Assembly (NCBI GenBank): GCA_900491605.1
Contig: UESW01004078.1
Span: 828,286-892,285, forward strand
Length of the DNA: 64,000 nt
From: Calamus simplicifolius
Taxonomy: Eukaryota > Streptophyta > Magnoliopsida > Arecales > Arecaceae
Reading direction: 5' to 3'
Shown: one piece after another, positions 54,323-64,000 of the stretch
Layout: the number at the start of each line of letters is the position of its first letter
Position numbering within the stretch: the first letter of the stretch is position 1
Notes under the pieces: model-generated
What the model was told of the DNA's origin: nothing
The model's input: only the letters and a program-made list of their open reading frames with translations
Databases searched by the model: none
Program-made: the position numbers and the translations under genes

Positions 54323-56817
54323 TGTTGACCCTAGATTGATTTTGATGCTTACAAAACAATTAAGCAAAGACTAATTCTATTTGTTAAGCTTGATGCAGAG
54401 AAGTACATATGTTTTTCAACTAAGTGTTATCAAGCAAAAATCGTAAGGGAGTATATTTCATTTTTATGTAATACCTGGAAGCTATCTAATTTATTCTTTG
54501 TTGCCTTGGCCGTGTGATTTATCTTGGGAGTTAGCTAATTAGCTAGCCTATCCTTCTATCTAGCTAGCTAACACATTCATTAGCTAACTAACACTTTATC
54601 TCTATGGCCTGATCGAATGCTTTTCCATTTTAGTTAGCTAGATAGCTAGCTGGCCCCTTCCTTGGCTAGCTGGTGTTCCATTTTAGCTAGCTATATTTCC
54701 TGTTATCCTTGCTAGCCGAGCCATGCTTATTTTAAGTTAGCTGGTGAGCTAGCTTGGCCTCTTTATGAGCTAGTTGTATTTCCATTTTAGTTAACTACTT
54801 TTGCCTTATTCACTGTGCTGGCCGAATGCTTTGGGAATCAGTTAGCTGACTAGCTAACTTGTCTTCCCTCTTAGCTAGCTGGTTTCATTTTTAGTTAGCT
54901 ATCTCATCCTGCTACTTTGCTTGTCCGAACATCTCTTATTTTTAGCTAACCGGTGAGCTAGCTGATGCTTCTCTTAGCTAGCTAGCATACCCTGTTAGTT
55001 AGCTGCTTTGCCTTGATAGCTAACTGCTTTTCTTTGTTAGCTAACTATTTTTCACAGGTTCATCCAAGCCGAGAGGTTACTATTCTTAGTTAGTGGAGAG
55101 CTAACTACCACTTCCCAAGCCGTGTTGATTCATTCTCTGGTTAGCTGAAGAGTTGACTATCTTGTGGCTTAGTTAGCTAGAGAGCTAACTATCCTTCTCT
55201 TGGCCGAGTGGACACTTTTCTTAGCCAGCTAGGGAGCTAGCTATGATGGACGGACGATTTCTTCTTGCCATGATCTTTTGAGCTTAGTTAGTTGGGGAGC
55301 TAACTACTTCTTGCTCAGTTAGCTAAAGAGATAACTTGTCTTTTCTGATGATGGTCGTTTCCACCTCCAAGCCGAGAGCCTTTGTTTTCTAGTTAGCTGG
55401 AGAGCTAACTATCTTGTTATGGCTTCTATTCTTCTGATCATTGGACGCCTGTTTGGTTAGCTGAATAGCTAACTACTTCTTGCTTAGTTAGCTAGTGAGC
55501 TAACTACTTTATGGCTTAGTTAGCTAGAGAGCTAACTAATGGATCTTACCTTATCTCCTGGCCGTTTGATTTTGTAGTGAGCTAGCAAAGGAGTTAGCTA
55601 CTCTTCCCTGGGACAAGCTTCATGCCGTGCAACCTTTTTGGTTAGTTAGCTATCTATGGTTAGTTAGCTAGATAGCTAACTACCTTACCTTTTGTGGCTG
55701 ATACCTTTCCCTGTTGCTGTGAGATTTCAAATTAGCTAGCTGCTTAGCTAGCTTGTGGATTTATTCTTCATCTTGCCCGAGCATCTTCAAGATTGCCAGC
55801 TACCTGGAATTAACTCCAGTCAACTACCTCTTTGTTTTTTAGGTGTGCTTTCTCTCTTACTCTCTCTCCTCTTTAATTGATTACTATTTTCAGCTATACT
55901 AACTTTTGATCTCTTGGATTATGGCAGAGATCTTCCTTCCTCAAATGGATTCAGTGCATTCAATGCTTAAGGAAAATAATCTCAATGGTTATCTTTTCTT
56001 CCCGTTTTACTTTCCATTTGTTTCAAATATATCTAACGGATATTTTTGTTGTTGGATGCTTATAAATAGCTATGATTAGAAGAACAAAATGACGAATCTG
56101 AAAAGAGAAAAATAAGAGAAAGAAATCTAAGAAAAAGAGCTTTTATTGCATATTCTTCGGAGTGTTGAAAAGCAAATTTGGTGTGCTTTGAAGTTGAAGA
56201 TCATTCATTGCTCAAGGTCGTCCAGATCAATCAAAGCCCTCAAGCAATCAAAGCTTCAGCTACCTCGAAGTTCTTCATTTATTGCTGAGAAGTTGCTTCA
56301 AAATTTGTAAAGTATATTTTGAATGTTTGCTCATTGTTGGAGCTACTTGTTCTTATCTATTCTGAACACTTGTAAAAGGGTTAGTGTTAACCCTTGGTTC
56401 TTGTTGGCTTCCTTGTGCCGTGAAACAAGAGGACTAGCCTGGTAAGGCTAGGGGTTGGCTTCCTTGTGTCGTACAAACAAGTGGACTAGCCTGGTAAGGC
56501 TAGGGGTTTGGCTGCCTTATGCCGTATAAACAAAAGGGCTAGCCGAGGAAGGCTAGAAGTTGTAATCGTTGTGATACGATTAGAGTGAAATTCCCAAAAG
56601 TTTTAGGGGAATGGATGTAGGTGCTGGGTTTAGCACCGAACCACTATAAATTCTCTTATGTTTGTGGTTGCTTGATTGTCTGTGTTATTATTCTGTTCAA
56701 TTCACTACACCGCTTCCAAGTAAATTTAAATTAGGGTTAAAGCACATATCTGCGTTAGTAATTAATTTTTAATAACCCAATTCATCCCCCCTCTTGGGTT
56801 GCTACATCTGGGCAACA
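54323..56817 (+). repeat. SIRE-type 5' LTR
   Basis: TGTTGACCCTAG to GGGCAACA, 2495 bp. The first half is crowded with TTAGCTAGCT-type inverted repeats (54525-55750). Later there are TCTTGTTTC-type leader repeats GGCTAGCCTGGTAAGGCTAGG (56430-56560, two to three tandem copies of about 63 bp), then the conserved CCCAATTCATCCCCCCTC end. Confidence 0.9.
54525..55750. repeat. Dense array of TTAGCTAGC-type hairpin motifs
   Basis: Dozens of copies of (A/G)TTAGCT-N4-AGCTAAC and GCTAGCTAG. Perfect examples include AGTTAGCT-AGAG-AGCTAACT at 55171-55190 and similar ones near 55486 and 55516. Spacing is irregular (20-60 bp), so this is not a simple satellite. Confidence 0.9.
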
Positions 56818-56819
56818 AG

Positions 56820-56831
56820 TGGTATCAGAGC
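56820..56831 (+). other. Primer binding site, initiator-methionine tRNA
   Basis: TGGTATCAGAGC starts two bases after the LTR. Confidence 0.95.
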
Positions 56832-56890
56832 AGAGTCCTCTTGATTACTAGCTTTAATTAGCTTTGAGCCAAAGATCAGTAGTAATCCAA

Positions 56891-58318
56891 ATGGGATCTA
56901 TGTTGATTGAAGGACAATCAACTAATAGACCACCTTTGTTCAATGGAATAAATTACACATATTGGAAAGCGCGAATGAAAATCTTCATTCAAGCACTAGA
57001 TTATGATTTATGGGGAATCATAATTAATGGACCACACACACCCGCTATTAAGATTGATAATCTTGATATTGCAAAACCTGAATCTGAATGGGATGAGCAA
57101 GATAAGAAACTAGCTCAATTAAATGCAATAGCTATGAATGTTCTTTATTGTTCTCTTGATGCAAATGAGTTTAATCGCATATCTACTTGCATGTCTGCTA
57201 AAAAAATATGGAAAAGACTTGAAGTCACCCATGAGGGAACAAATCAAGTCAAGGAATCCAAAATAAATATGTTTATTCATAAGTATGAATTGTTTAAGAT
57301 AGATTCAGCTGAGAATAACACTGATATGTTTACAAGATTTATTGATATTATTAATGGACTAAAAAGTCTTGAAAAATCTTATGCTAACAGTGATTTTGTT
57401 AGAAAAAATTTAAGATCTTTACCTAGGTCATGGAAAGTCAAAGTTACTACAATACAAGAAGCAAAAGATCTCAACACTTTATCACTTGAAGAATTGGTTG
57501 GTTCTTTGATGACACATGAGCTTCAGCAACGACAACATATTGATGAAGATGAATCAAAGAAGAAAAGATCTATGGCATTGAAGAGTGCAACTCAAGATGA
57601 TGAAAGAGAGGAAACCACTAGTGACAGTGAGAAAGATGATGAAATGGCACTTATCTCAAGAAAATTCAAAAAGTTTATGAAAAGAAAGAAGTTTGAAAAA
57701 AGAAAACATTTTGCCAAAGGAGATCATAGCAAAGAAAAGGAAAAGAGTAAACCTCCTACATGCTATGAGTGCAAAAAGCCTGGACATATCAGACCAGAAT
57801 GTCCACTACTAAAGAAAGGATCCAAAAGAGTAAAGAAGAAAGGAATGATGGCTACATGGAGCAACAGTGAGGCTACAAGTTCAAAAGAAGAAGAAAAAAC
57901 TGAAATTGCCAATGTATGTTTCATGGCTGATAATGATGAGGTAAGCCCTAGCTTTCTAGATGACTTTACTTTTGATGAATTACATGGTACATTTTATGAA
58001 CTTGTTGATGATTTTACAAATTTAAGTTCAAAGAACAAAGATTTGAAAAATAAAATTAAAAATCATACTCTTAAAAAAGAAAGAATTTCAAAAAATAATG
58101 AATCATTGCTAAAGGAAAACCAAGATTTAAAAAATGAAGTAAATAAATTAAAACCAATTGTTGATAGATTTACCTTGAGCTCAGAAAAATTAGAAATAAT
58201 TTTAAATAGTCAAAGAACTGTTTACAATAGAGCTGAACTTGGATATAATTATTTTGAAAGACAAAAATTTTTGAAAAATATTTATGTGTATGGTAATGAC
58301 TCCACCAAAATTACATGA
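56891..58318 (+). CDS. gag: SIRE-type gag
   Basis: Intact 475-codon capsid/nucleocapsid gene. The ATG at 56891 (MGSMLIEGQSTNRPPLFNGI) is preferred, as it is the first ATG after the PBS and begins at the conserved N-terminus. YWKARMKIFIQALDYDLW and the UBN2-type core (NRISTCMSAKKIWKRLEVTH to LRSLPRSW) identify copia gag. The zinc knuckle CYECKKPGHIRPECP lies near 57763-57807, in a Lys-rich region. A coiled-coil C-terminus (residues about 370-450, KENQDLKNEVNKLKP) follows. It ends with TGA at 58316. It is the only fully open gene of this element, with protease following in another frame about 140 bp on. Confidence 0.92.
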   Translation: MGSMLIEGQSTNRPPLFNGINYTYWKARMKIFIQALDYDLWGIIINGPHTPAIKIDNLDIAKPESEWDEQDKKLAQLNAIAMNVLYCSLDANEFNRISTCMSAKKIWKRLEVTHEGTNQVKESKINMFIHKYELFKIDSAENNTDMFTRFIDIINGLKSLEKSYANSDFVRKNLRSLPRSWKVKVTTIQEAKDLNTLSLEELVGSLMTHELQQRQHIDEDESKKKRSMALKSATQDDEREETTSDSEKDDEMALISRKFKKFMKRKKFEKRKHFAKGDHSKEKEKSKPPTCYECKKPGHIRPECPLLKKGSKRVKKKGMMATWSNSEATSSKEEEKTEIANVCFMADNDEVSPSFLDDFTFDELHGTFYELVDDFTNLSSKNKDLKNKIKNHTLKKERISKNNESLLKENQDLKNEVNKLKPIVDRFTLSSEKLEIILNSQRTVYNRAELGYNYFERQKFLKNIYVYGNDSTKIT

Positions 58319-58457
58319 TTCAATATGAAAAATTAGGACACAAAGCTTATACTTGTCACACACATAATGTGAAAAAAATATAGGTTCCAAAAGGAACTAT
58401 CTTAACTAACCCTAAAGGACCCAAGAAAGCTTAGGTACCTAAGAGCAAAATTTAAAA

Positions 58458-59036
58458 TTGTGTATGCATGTGTGTCTTGCAATCCGAGTAACTAAAAGAC
58501 AATGGTACTTGGATAGCGGGTGCTTAAGACACATGATAGGTGATGAATTGCAATTCATCACTTTGGAGGCAAAAGATGGAGGTGTTGTTACTTTCGGTGA
58601 TAATGGCCAAGAAAAAATAATTGGCATTGAAAAAATAGGTATCACACCTCAGGCTTATATTGATAATGTCTTACTTATGAAAGGACTGAAACATAATTTA
58701 CTTAGCATTAGTCAATTATGTAATAAAGGATTTAATGTTACATTTGAATCGTCCTTATGCATTGTTAAAAATCCTGCTAATGAAAATATAAAATTTGTTG
58801 GTCAAAGGCATGGTAATGTATACATTGTTAATCTAAATGATTTGCATGATCAAAATATTGATTGCCTAGTTGCTACAAACAATAAATCTGATAATAGTTG
58901 GTTATGGCATCGTAGGCTAGCTCATGCAAGCATGGATTTATTATCTAAATTAATTAAGAAATATTTAGTGCATGATTTGCCAAAACTCGTTTTTGAAAAA
59001 GATAAGATTTACAATGCTTATCAATTTGGAAAATAA
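58458..59036 (+). pseudogene. pol: SIRE protease and GAG-pre-integrase domain
   Basis: The aspartic protease box WYLDSGCLRHMIGD (near 58504) keeps D-S-G. The following block is KHNLLSISQLCNKGFNVTFE. The pre-integrase zinc region reads SWLWHRRLAHASMDLLSKLI, ending in NAYQFGK*. A TAA at 59034-59036 interrupts just before integrase. The true polyprotein has no start here. It is joined by gag-pol expression and read from the LTR promoter. Normally the sequence before YQFGK holds two Cys (C-x-x-C), and here one position reads Asn-Ala, so the zinc site looks damaged. Confidence 0.88.
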
Positions 59037-59690
59037 ACCCGAGTATCTTTTAAATCAAAGAATTTGGTTTCAACCGCTAGACCTTTGGAACTCTTGCATA
59101 TGGATTTATTCGGTCCTACAAGAACAACTAGTCTAGGAGAAAAAAGATATGGTTTTGTTGTTATTGATGATTTCTCTTGTTTTACATGGGTTTTATTTTT
59201 AACTAGTAAAGATGAAGCATTTCTAACATTTCAAAAATTGTTTAAAAGAATTACAAATGAAAAGAATTCTTCTATCTTATCAATTCGAAGTGATCATGGA
59301 AAAGAATTTGAAAATAAATCTTTTGAAGACTTTTGTAATGAAAATGGAATTGAACATAATTTTTTAGTACCAAGAACACCCCAACAAAATGGAGTAGTAG
59401 AAAGAAAGAATAGAACTTTAGAAGAAATGGCCCGTACCATGTTGTGTGAGAGCAATCTCCCAAAGTACTTTTGGGCTAAAGCTATCAACACTGCATGCTA
59501 TGTTTTAAATCGTGCATTGATTAGACCTGTTTTGAAAAAGACTCCTTATGAACTTTGGAAAGGAAGAAAACCAAACATAAGTTATTTTCATATTTTCGGA
59601 TGCCGTTATTTTATTTTAAATAATAAAAATCTAACCTTGATAAATTTGATGCTAAATCTGATGAAGGAATTTTTCTCGGTTATTCTTTGC
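59037..59690 (+). pseudogene. pol: SIRE integrase core
   Basis: The frame continues after the TAA. LELLHMDLFGPTRTTSLGEK (first Asp), IRSDHGKEFENKSF (second Asp) and PRTPQQNGVVERKNRTLEEM (Glu) form the DDE triad. PKYFWAKAINTACYVLNRAL and TPYELWKGRKPNISYFHIFG follow. All catalytic residues are present. A frameshift near 59640 ends it, and the linker that follows is in the frame of the next entry. Confidence 0.92.
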
Positions 59691-60075
59691 ATAGTAGAGA
59701 TTTTAGAGTGTTCAATAAAAAGACTCTAGTAGTAGAAGAATCTATTCATATTATTTTTGATGAATCTAATGATCTTCCATTAAGAAAGAGAAAAGGTATG
59801 AATGATGCAGATGAGATTGAAGATCAACTCAAGGAAATCACCTTGCAGGATAAAGATGAATCAAATACACAAGAAGTAAATGAAGAAGAAAACGTTAACC
59901 TACCAGAAGCTTCACAAGGTAATGATGAATTAGAAAGAGATTGGAGGTACGTTCTCAGTCACCCTAAAGATCAAATCATAGGTGATCCATCACAAGGAGT
60001 TAAAACTAGATCATCATTTAGAGATACTTATAATAACCTAGCATTTGTATCTAAAATTGAACCAAATGCTATGAT
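59687..60075 (+). pseudogene. pol: SIRE integrase-RT linker
   Basis: In-frame block RDFRVFNKKTLVVEESIHII then FDESNDLPLRK, followed by an acidic, low-complexity linker and DWRYVLSHPKDQIIGDPSQG with RSSFRDTYNNLAFVSKIEPN, the standard lead-in to copia RT. A shift near 60070 moves RT into the next frame. Confidence 0.85.
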
Positions 60076-61587
60076 GATGCTAAAAATGATGTTGATTGGA
60101 TTAATGCCATGCATGAGGAACTTCACCAGTTTGAAAGAAATAATGTATGGACTTTTATTGAAAGACCTCATGATCATCAAATTATTGGAACTAAATGGGT
60201 TTTTAGAAACAAATTAGATGAACATTGCAATATAATTAGAAATAAAGCAAGATTAGTAGATAAGGGTTATAATCAAGAAGAGGGAATTGATTTTGATGAG
60301 ACTTATGCCCCAGTTGCTAGACTAGAAGCTATTAGATTACTTCTTGCTTATGCTTGTTTTATGAATTTTAAACTATATCAAATGGATGTTAAAAGCGCTT
60401 TCTTAAATGGATACATTGTTGAACAAGTTTTTGTAGAACAGCCACCCGGCTTTGAAAATCACTCGTTTTCAAACCACGTATTTAAGTTGAACAAAGCTTT
60501 GTATGGTTTGAAATAAGCACCCCGGGCTTGATATGAAAGATTAAGTAAATTCTTGATCAGTAATGAATTTATTCGAGGAAATGTGGATACAACTTTATTT
60601 ATTAAAAGATAAAATAGTGATATATTAATTATTCAAATCTATGTTGATGATATCATATTCGGTGCCACTAATAATTCTTTGTGCAAGGATTTTGCTAAGC
60701 TTATGCAGGGAGAGTTTGAGATGAGTATGATGGGAGAACTAAACTACTTCCTTGGACTACAGATCAAACAAAGCAAAGATGAGATCTTCGTAAGCCAATC
60801 CAAATATACCAAAGAAATGATCAAAAAGTTTGGCATGGAGACATTAAAAAGCATTGGTACCCCTATGGGCTCATCGTGTCGACTTGAATCTTATAATACT
60901 GAAAAGTTTGTTGATTTAAAATTATATAGAGGCATGATAGGATCATTGTTATACTTAACTACTAGTAGACCAGATATTTTATTCAGTGTTTGCATGTGTG
61001 CTAAATTTCAAGCTAATCCTAAAGAATCATACTTGCTTGCGGTTAAAAGAATATTTAAATATTTGAATGGTACAGTGAATTTAGGTTTATGGTATGACAA
61101 ACAATCTAGCATTGACTTAATAGGTTACACTGATTCTGATTTTGCTGGATGTAAATTGAATAGAAAATCAACAAGCGGAACTTGCCAGTTTCTAGGTGTT
61201 AACTTAATTTCATGGTTTAGCAAAAAGTAAACTTCAGTAGCATTGTCTACGGCCGAGGCCAAATACATTGAAGCTGGAAGTTGCTGTGCTCAAATCCTAT
61301 GGATTAAGCAGCAACTAGAAGATTATGGTATTAAACAAAAAGCCATACCGATAAAATATGATAATACAAGTGCAATCTGCTTAACTAAAAATCCTATACA
61401 ACATTCAAGAACAAAACCTATTGAAATTAGACATCATTTCATTAGAGATCATGTAAATAATGAAAATGTTGTAATAGAATTTATATGCACTGAAAATCAA
61501 CTTACAGATATTTTTACCAAACCTCTTGATGAATCAAAATTTTATGAATTTAGAAGAGAACTTGGTATGTTCGATCCAACCATTTAA
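60076..61587 (+). pseudogene. pol: SIRE reverse transcriptase and RNase H
   Basis: One frame with four nonsense codons: TAA 60514-60516, TGA 60529-60531, TAA 60610-60612, TAA 61228-61230. RT starts with AMHEELHQFERNNVWTFIER and contains KWVFRNKLDE, DETYAPVARLEAIRLLLAYA, MDVKSAFLNG (first Asp), EQPPGFE and the catalytic YVDDIIFG (near 60640). RNase H follows with GYTDSDFAGCKLNRKSTSGT, LSTAEAKYIEA and the closing IEIRHHFIRDHV and LTDIFTKPL motifs. The end is TAA at 61585. Catalytic residues are kept, so inactivation is by stop codons alone. Confidence 0.93.
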
Positions 61588-62046
61588 TGAATCATTTTAT
61601 TGCCTCTTGACATTAGAATTGAAAAATCATATTTACCATGTGTTGCATAACATTTCTCATCACTCTCAATCAAATCTATTAATGGAATATATTTTCAATT
61701 AAATGCATTGTACCTACTTTGAGTGTGTCAGTTAGCTGAATATTAACTACTTTTTAAATTCCCTCCTTGACGCATGAAACCTTTTTACAATCAATTCCTA
61801 CCAATCGGCCATTCTATATCTTTATTATCTTTAACGTAGTTAACCAACCAGGCAACCTAGCAGTCATCTGGCCAGTCAACCACCTTGCAATCCTTCCTAT
61901 AAAAGCTTTTTCACTAACTGGCTTCTTCTCATTCAACCGGTTCCTTCTTCCTTCTTCTCCTCTCCAACCGTCTCATTCCTCTCATCCGACTTCACTCCAT
62001 CCATCTTGCAAGCTCTTTCCTTCCACTTTCTTCAAGAAGATCGTTG
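61588..62046 (+). promoter_or_regulatory. Spacer with a TATA box ahead of the extra ORF
   Basis: Noncoding 460 bp. CCTATAAAAGC at 61896-61906 lies about 145 bp upstream of the next ATG, and the leader is pyrimidine-rich (TTCCTTCTTCCTTCTTCTCC). This could be an internal promoter for the downstream ORF. The spacer also holds AACCAACCAGGCAACC-type low-complexity sequence. Confidence 0.4.
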
Positions 62047-63616
62047 ATGGCTCCTAAGAAGAAGGCAATCTCAAGGGATGATGATTATTCTGATCTTCGA
62101 AGGAAGTCTTCCTCATCTTCTTCTCATATCAACACTCTTATCGCCGCTAAGTCATTTGCTCATGGCAGATTAGTAGACTTTAACTTCCTAGATCAAGAAA
62201 ACTTTAAGATAGGGGAACTCTTTGCTAGTCAAGGTTGGAAAAATCTCTTATCTACCAAAAGGCCAATTTACCCTGAGTTAATTAGAGAGTTTTATGAGAA
62301 TATTACCTTTGGTAGTGGAACCATTTCATCCTATGTGAAGAAAACAAGGATTGACCTTGATTGTAAAACACTAGGTTCTGCTTTAAACATTCCTTCTGAT
62401 GGTATCCTAGAAATCCTTCCTAGTGAAAGAGGTTATAAAATTGATATGATCCTAGACATAAACGATAATGAAGCAAGTAATATAGAAACTCTTGATGCTA
62501 ACATGTTGTCAATTGAAAATAGACTATTTTACAGTATAATAGCCAAAATTCTTGTTCCACGTGCTGGTTCGTTTAATGTTGTCACTGATCATGACATCTG
62601 TATAATGTATGACATTCTTATTGGAACTCCTGTAGACCTCCCTGACCTGATAATGACCATTATGAAAGAATCCCTATGTAGGTCTAAAGCTGCTTTGCCA
62701 TATGGGATGTTTCTCACGTACGTTTTTGAATTTTACAACATAAAACTTAAAGGAGAAATTGTTGTAGCATTACGTCACACTAACGTGTTCAATGCTCATT
62801 CCCTACACTGAATGGACTATGCCAAAAGGGATGGTGTTTGGCTTAAGGTTAGATTGAGAACTGGTCAATCAAATTCTTTGCCACCACCTAACCAGCCTCA
62901 ACCTATTTGCTCTCCTCAAAATTTCTTTAATTTTGACTTCCATCAACCAAATCCTTACCTTGCTACCATGAATGATCAAAATCCATTCTTAACTGAACCA
63001 CCTGATGTAAGTGCTCCTGGTCCCTCTTATCGTAATGACAACCCTGCTCCTGCTCTTCCTCCTATGCGAATCTGTGAAGAACAGATTCAACGAATTATTC
63101 ACAAATTATCTATTGCTCAATCCAGTCGAAGTTCTGAAGACAGTACTTCTTCTGTTAATGATCAAACTATTGTATCCCACATTTCATCTATTTTCAAGAC
63201 TCTCTCAATTTAAAATCATTCAAAGTCAACTTGTCCATGATGTTAATATTCTGAATGGGCGAGTTTTTCACCATAATGAGTCTGTCTTGAATCGGATCTT
63301 GAAGGAAATCAATTTCTTAAAATATAAAGTTAAAATTTTTGAGACCAAAGCTGAATGGGTAGAATATCAGATGAGAACCAATGAGAGCCAGACTCAAGAT
63401 GCAACAAATGCAGTTGATCACTGGTCCGCATCTCTTACTAGGCTGAGCCGACTTGTGGAAACCTACATTGTTCTCTCTGCTTCATCAGCTCCAGATGCTT
63501 CATTTTCACATTCTCATCTATGGTCTCCTCCAACTCAACCTTCACAAGACAAGCCAGGACCCTCCAGAAAATCAAATGAATCTTCTGTGCAAATTTCTTT
63601 CGATGATGAGAAATGA
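62047..63616 (+). pseudogene. Extra ORF downstream of pol (env-position ORF of the SIRE lineage)
   Basis: ATG at 62047 (MAPKKKAISRDDDYSD), Ser-rich front, then FKIGELFASQGWKNLLSTKR, IYPELIREFYENITFG and LDCKTLGSALNIPSDG. This matches the plant family catalogued as putative plant transposon protein (function unknown). It has no signal peptide or clear transmembrane segment, so an envelope role is not supported by the sequence. An in-frame TGA at 62809-62811 and a frameshift near 63190 interrupt it. The last part (HDVNILNGRVFHHNESVLNR to EWVEYQMRTNE) is a coiled coil with a Ser/Pro tail ending TGA at 63614. Pro/Asn/Gln-rich sequence separates the two parts. Confidence 0.82.
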
Positions 63617-64000
63617 CTATCTTGTAATCTTTGATGAATGTTTAAAACTTTGCCTTATGTTGAAATTGTTAAGACTTTGTGTTGTATGACTTAAAACCAT
63701 GTTCTTGTAATATCTGTAATAACTTTCCTTTCTATTGTTAAGCTTGACACTTAAATGTTTTGTATTAATGTTTTGAACTATGAATATCATTTTCACCTTA
63801 TCTTGTTGTATTATGCTTTGATTTATTGCAAGTTTCTTCAATCATCTTTTTGATCAATGATAAAAAGGGAAGAAGAATATCGCATACATTAAGGTAATGG
63901 AGAAAAGAAATAACTCCATATATTCAGGGGGAGTTTAATTATTCAAATTGACAGGGGGAGATTATGTTATATTCCTGTTTACATTCAAAATGTTTCCTAT
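63617..64000 (+). other. 3' untranslated part with repeated polypurine tracts
   Basis: T-rich sequence, then TTCAGGGGGAGTT (63924-63936) and ACAGGGGGAGATT (63951-63963). Multiple AGGGGGAG tracts before the 3' LTR are usual in SIRE-type elements. The LTR itself is not reached. Confidence 0.7.

Larger units (their letters stand above)
54323..64000 (+). mobile_element. SIRE/Maximus-type Ty1/copia element, 3' end beyond the window
   Basis: Plus orientation. 5' LTR 2495 bp, iMet PBS, gag with zinc knuckle, then protease, integrase, RT, RNase H (copia order), an extra ORF behind pol, and repeated AGGGGGAG purine tracts. The long LTR, the CCCCCCTCTTGGGTT LTR end, and the additional ORF after pol identify the SIRE/Maximus lineage from family knowledge. 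The 3' LTR and right target duplication are not in the window. gag-pol carries frameshifts and at least five nonsense codons. Confidence 0.92.

Noticed and set aside
59272..59491. Short minus-strand ORFs in the copia integrase region
   Set aside because: Antisense shadows of the integrase core.
62047..63616. Viral envelope glycoprotein
   Set aside because: No signal peptide, transmembrane helix, cleavage site or cysteine pattern. It matches a plant transposon-associated family of unknown function.
1..64000. tRNA, rRNA, organelle insertions, pararetrovirus, resistance-gene domains
   Set aside because: Looked for the usual landmarks (tRNA boxes beyond PBS, rRNA core motifs, plastid genes, NB-ARC motifs, movement or coat protein). 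None seen by eye.

Overview
The window is plant nuclear DNA, almost entirely transposable elements and tandem repeats. Evidence for this is nested LTR retrotransposons of plant-specific lineages (a Tekay/Del-type chromovirus, Tat-type Ty3/gypsy, SIRE/Maximus-type Ty1/copia), a CACTA transposase fragment, a Tourist-like MITE and short intron-containing exons. GC-rich Tat elements beside AT-rich introns suggest a monocot. I cannot name the species. No tRNA, rRNA, CRISPR array or bacterial gene organisation is visible.

Layout. 1-15218: the 3' half of an old Tat-like element (its 5' half lies outside the window), made of three successive tandem arrays (97, 47 and 27 bp units) and a terminal LTR (14108-15218). 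A complete, very young Tekay/Del chromovirus (2824-13611, 10.8 kb, 2.9 kb LTRs, TSD CTCAG) is inserted inside the 97-bp array. 15219-22481: AT-rich DNA, a second Tat-like LTR fragment, a 1.9-kb GATC-rich 83-bp satellite, strong fold-backs, and a probable solo copia LTR. 22482-25437: the last exons of an unidentified, apparently real host gene on the minus strand.

25443-41171: a complete 15.7-kb Tat-type Ty3/gypsy element in minus orientation (TSD GTTTG). gag, protease, RT-RNase H and integrase lie on the minus strand. Between integrase and the 3' LTR is an 8-kb region whose genes run on the opposite (+) strand: a four-exon antisense gene of about 915 codons with its own TATA box and poly(A) signal, a second TATA-headed unit, and an intact 100-codon coiled-coil ORF behind a third TATA box. 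A 1-kb satellite of alternating 32-bp hairpin monomers follows.

41177-51410: a degenerate calmodulin-like (EF-hand) locus. One exon plus its flanking introns is amplified in tandem as six ~1.5-kb units after a divergent first copy, and one unit carries a 464-bp MITE. 51411-54322: noncoding DNA, then a CACTA (En/Spm) fragment. 54323-64000: the 5' LTR and whole internal region of a SIRE/Maximus-type copia element inserted into the CACTA fragment. It has gag, pol and a downstream extra ORF. Its 3' LTR is beyond the window.

Most in-frame breaks in the older elements are TAG, TAA or TGA codons that one C-to-T or G-to-A change would explain, as expected of methylated, silenced DNA. The Tekay copy instead has near-identical LTRs but several single-base frameshifts. 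The most unusual content is the multi-gene antisense region of the Tat element, the covarying hairpin satellite next to it, the EF-hand exon amplification, and the palindrome-dense LTRs.
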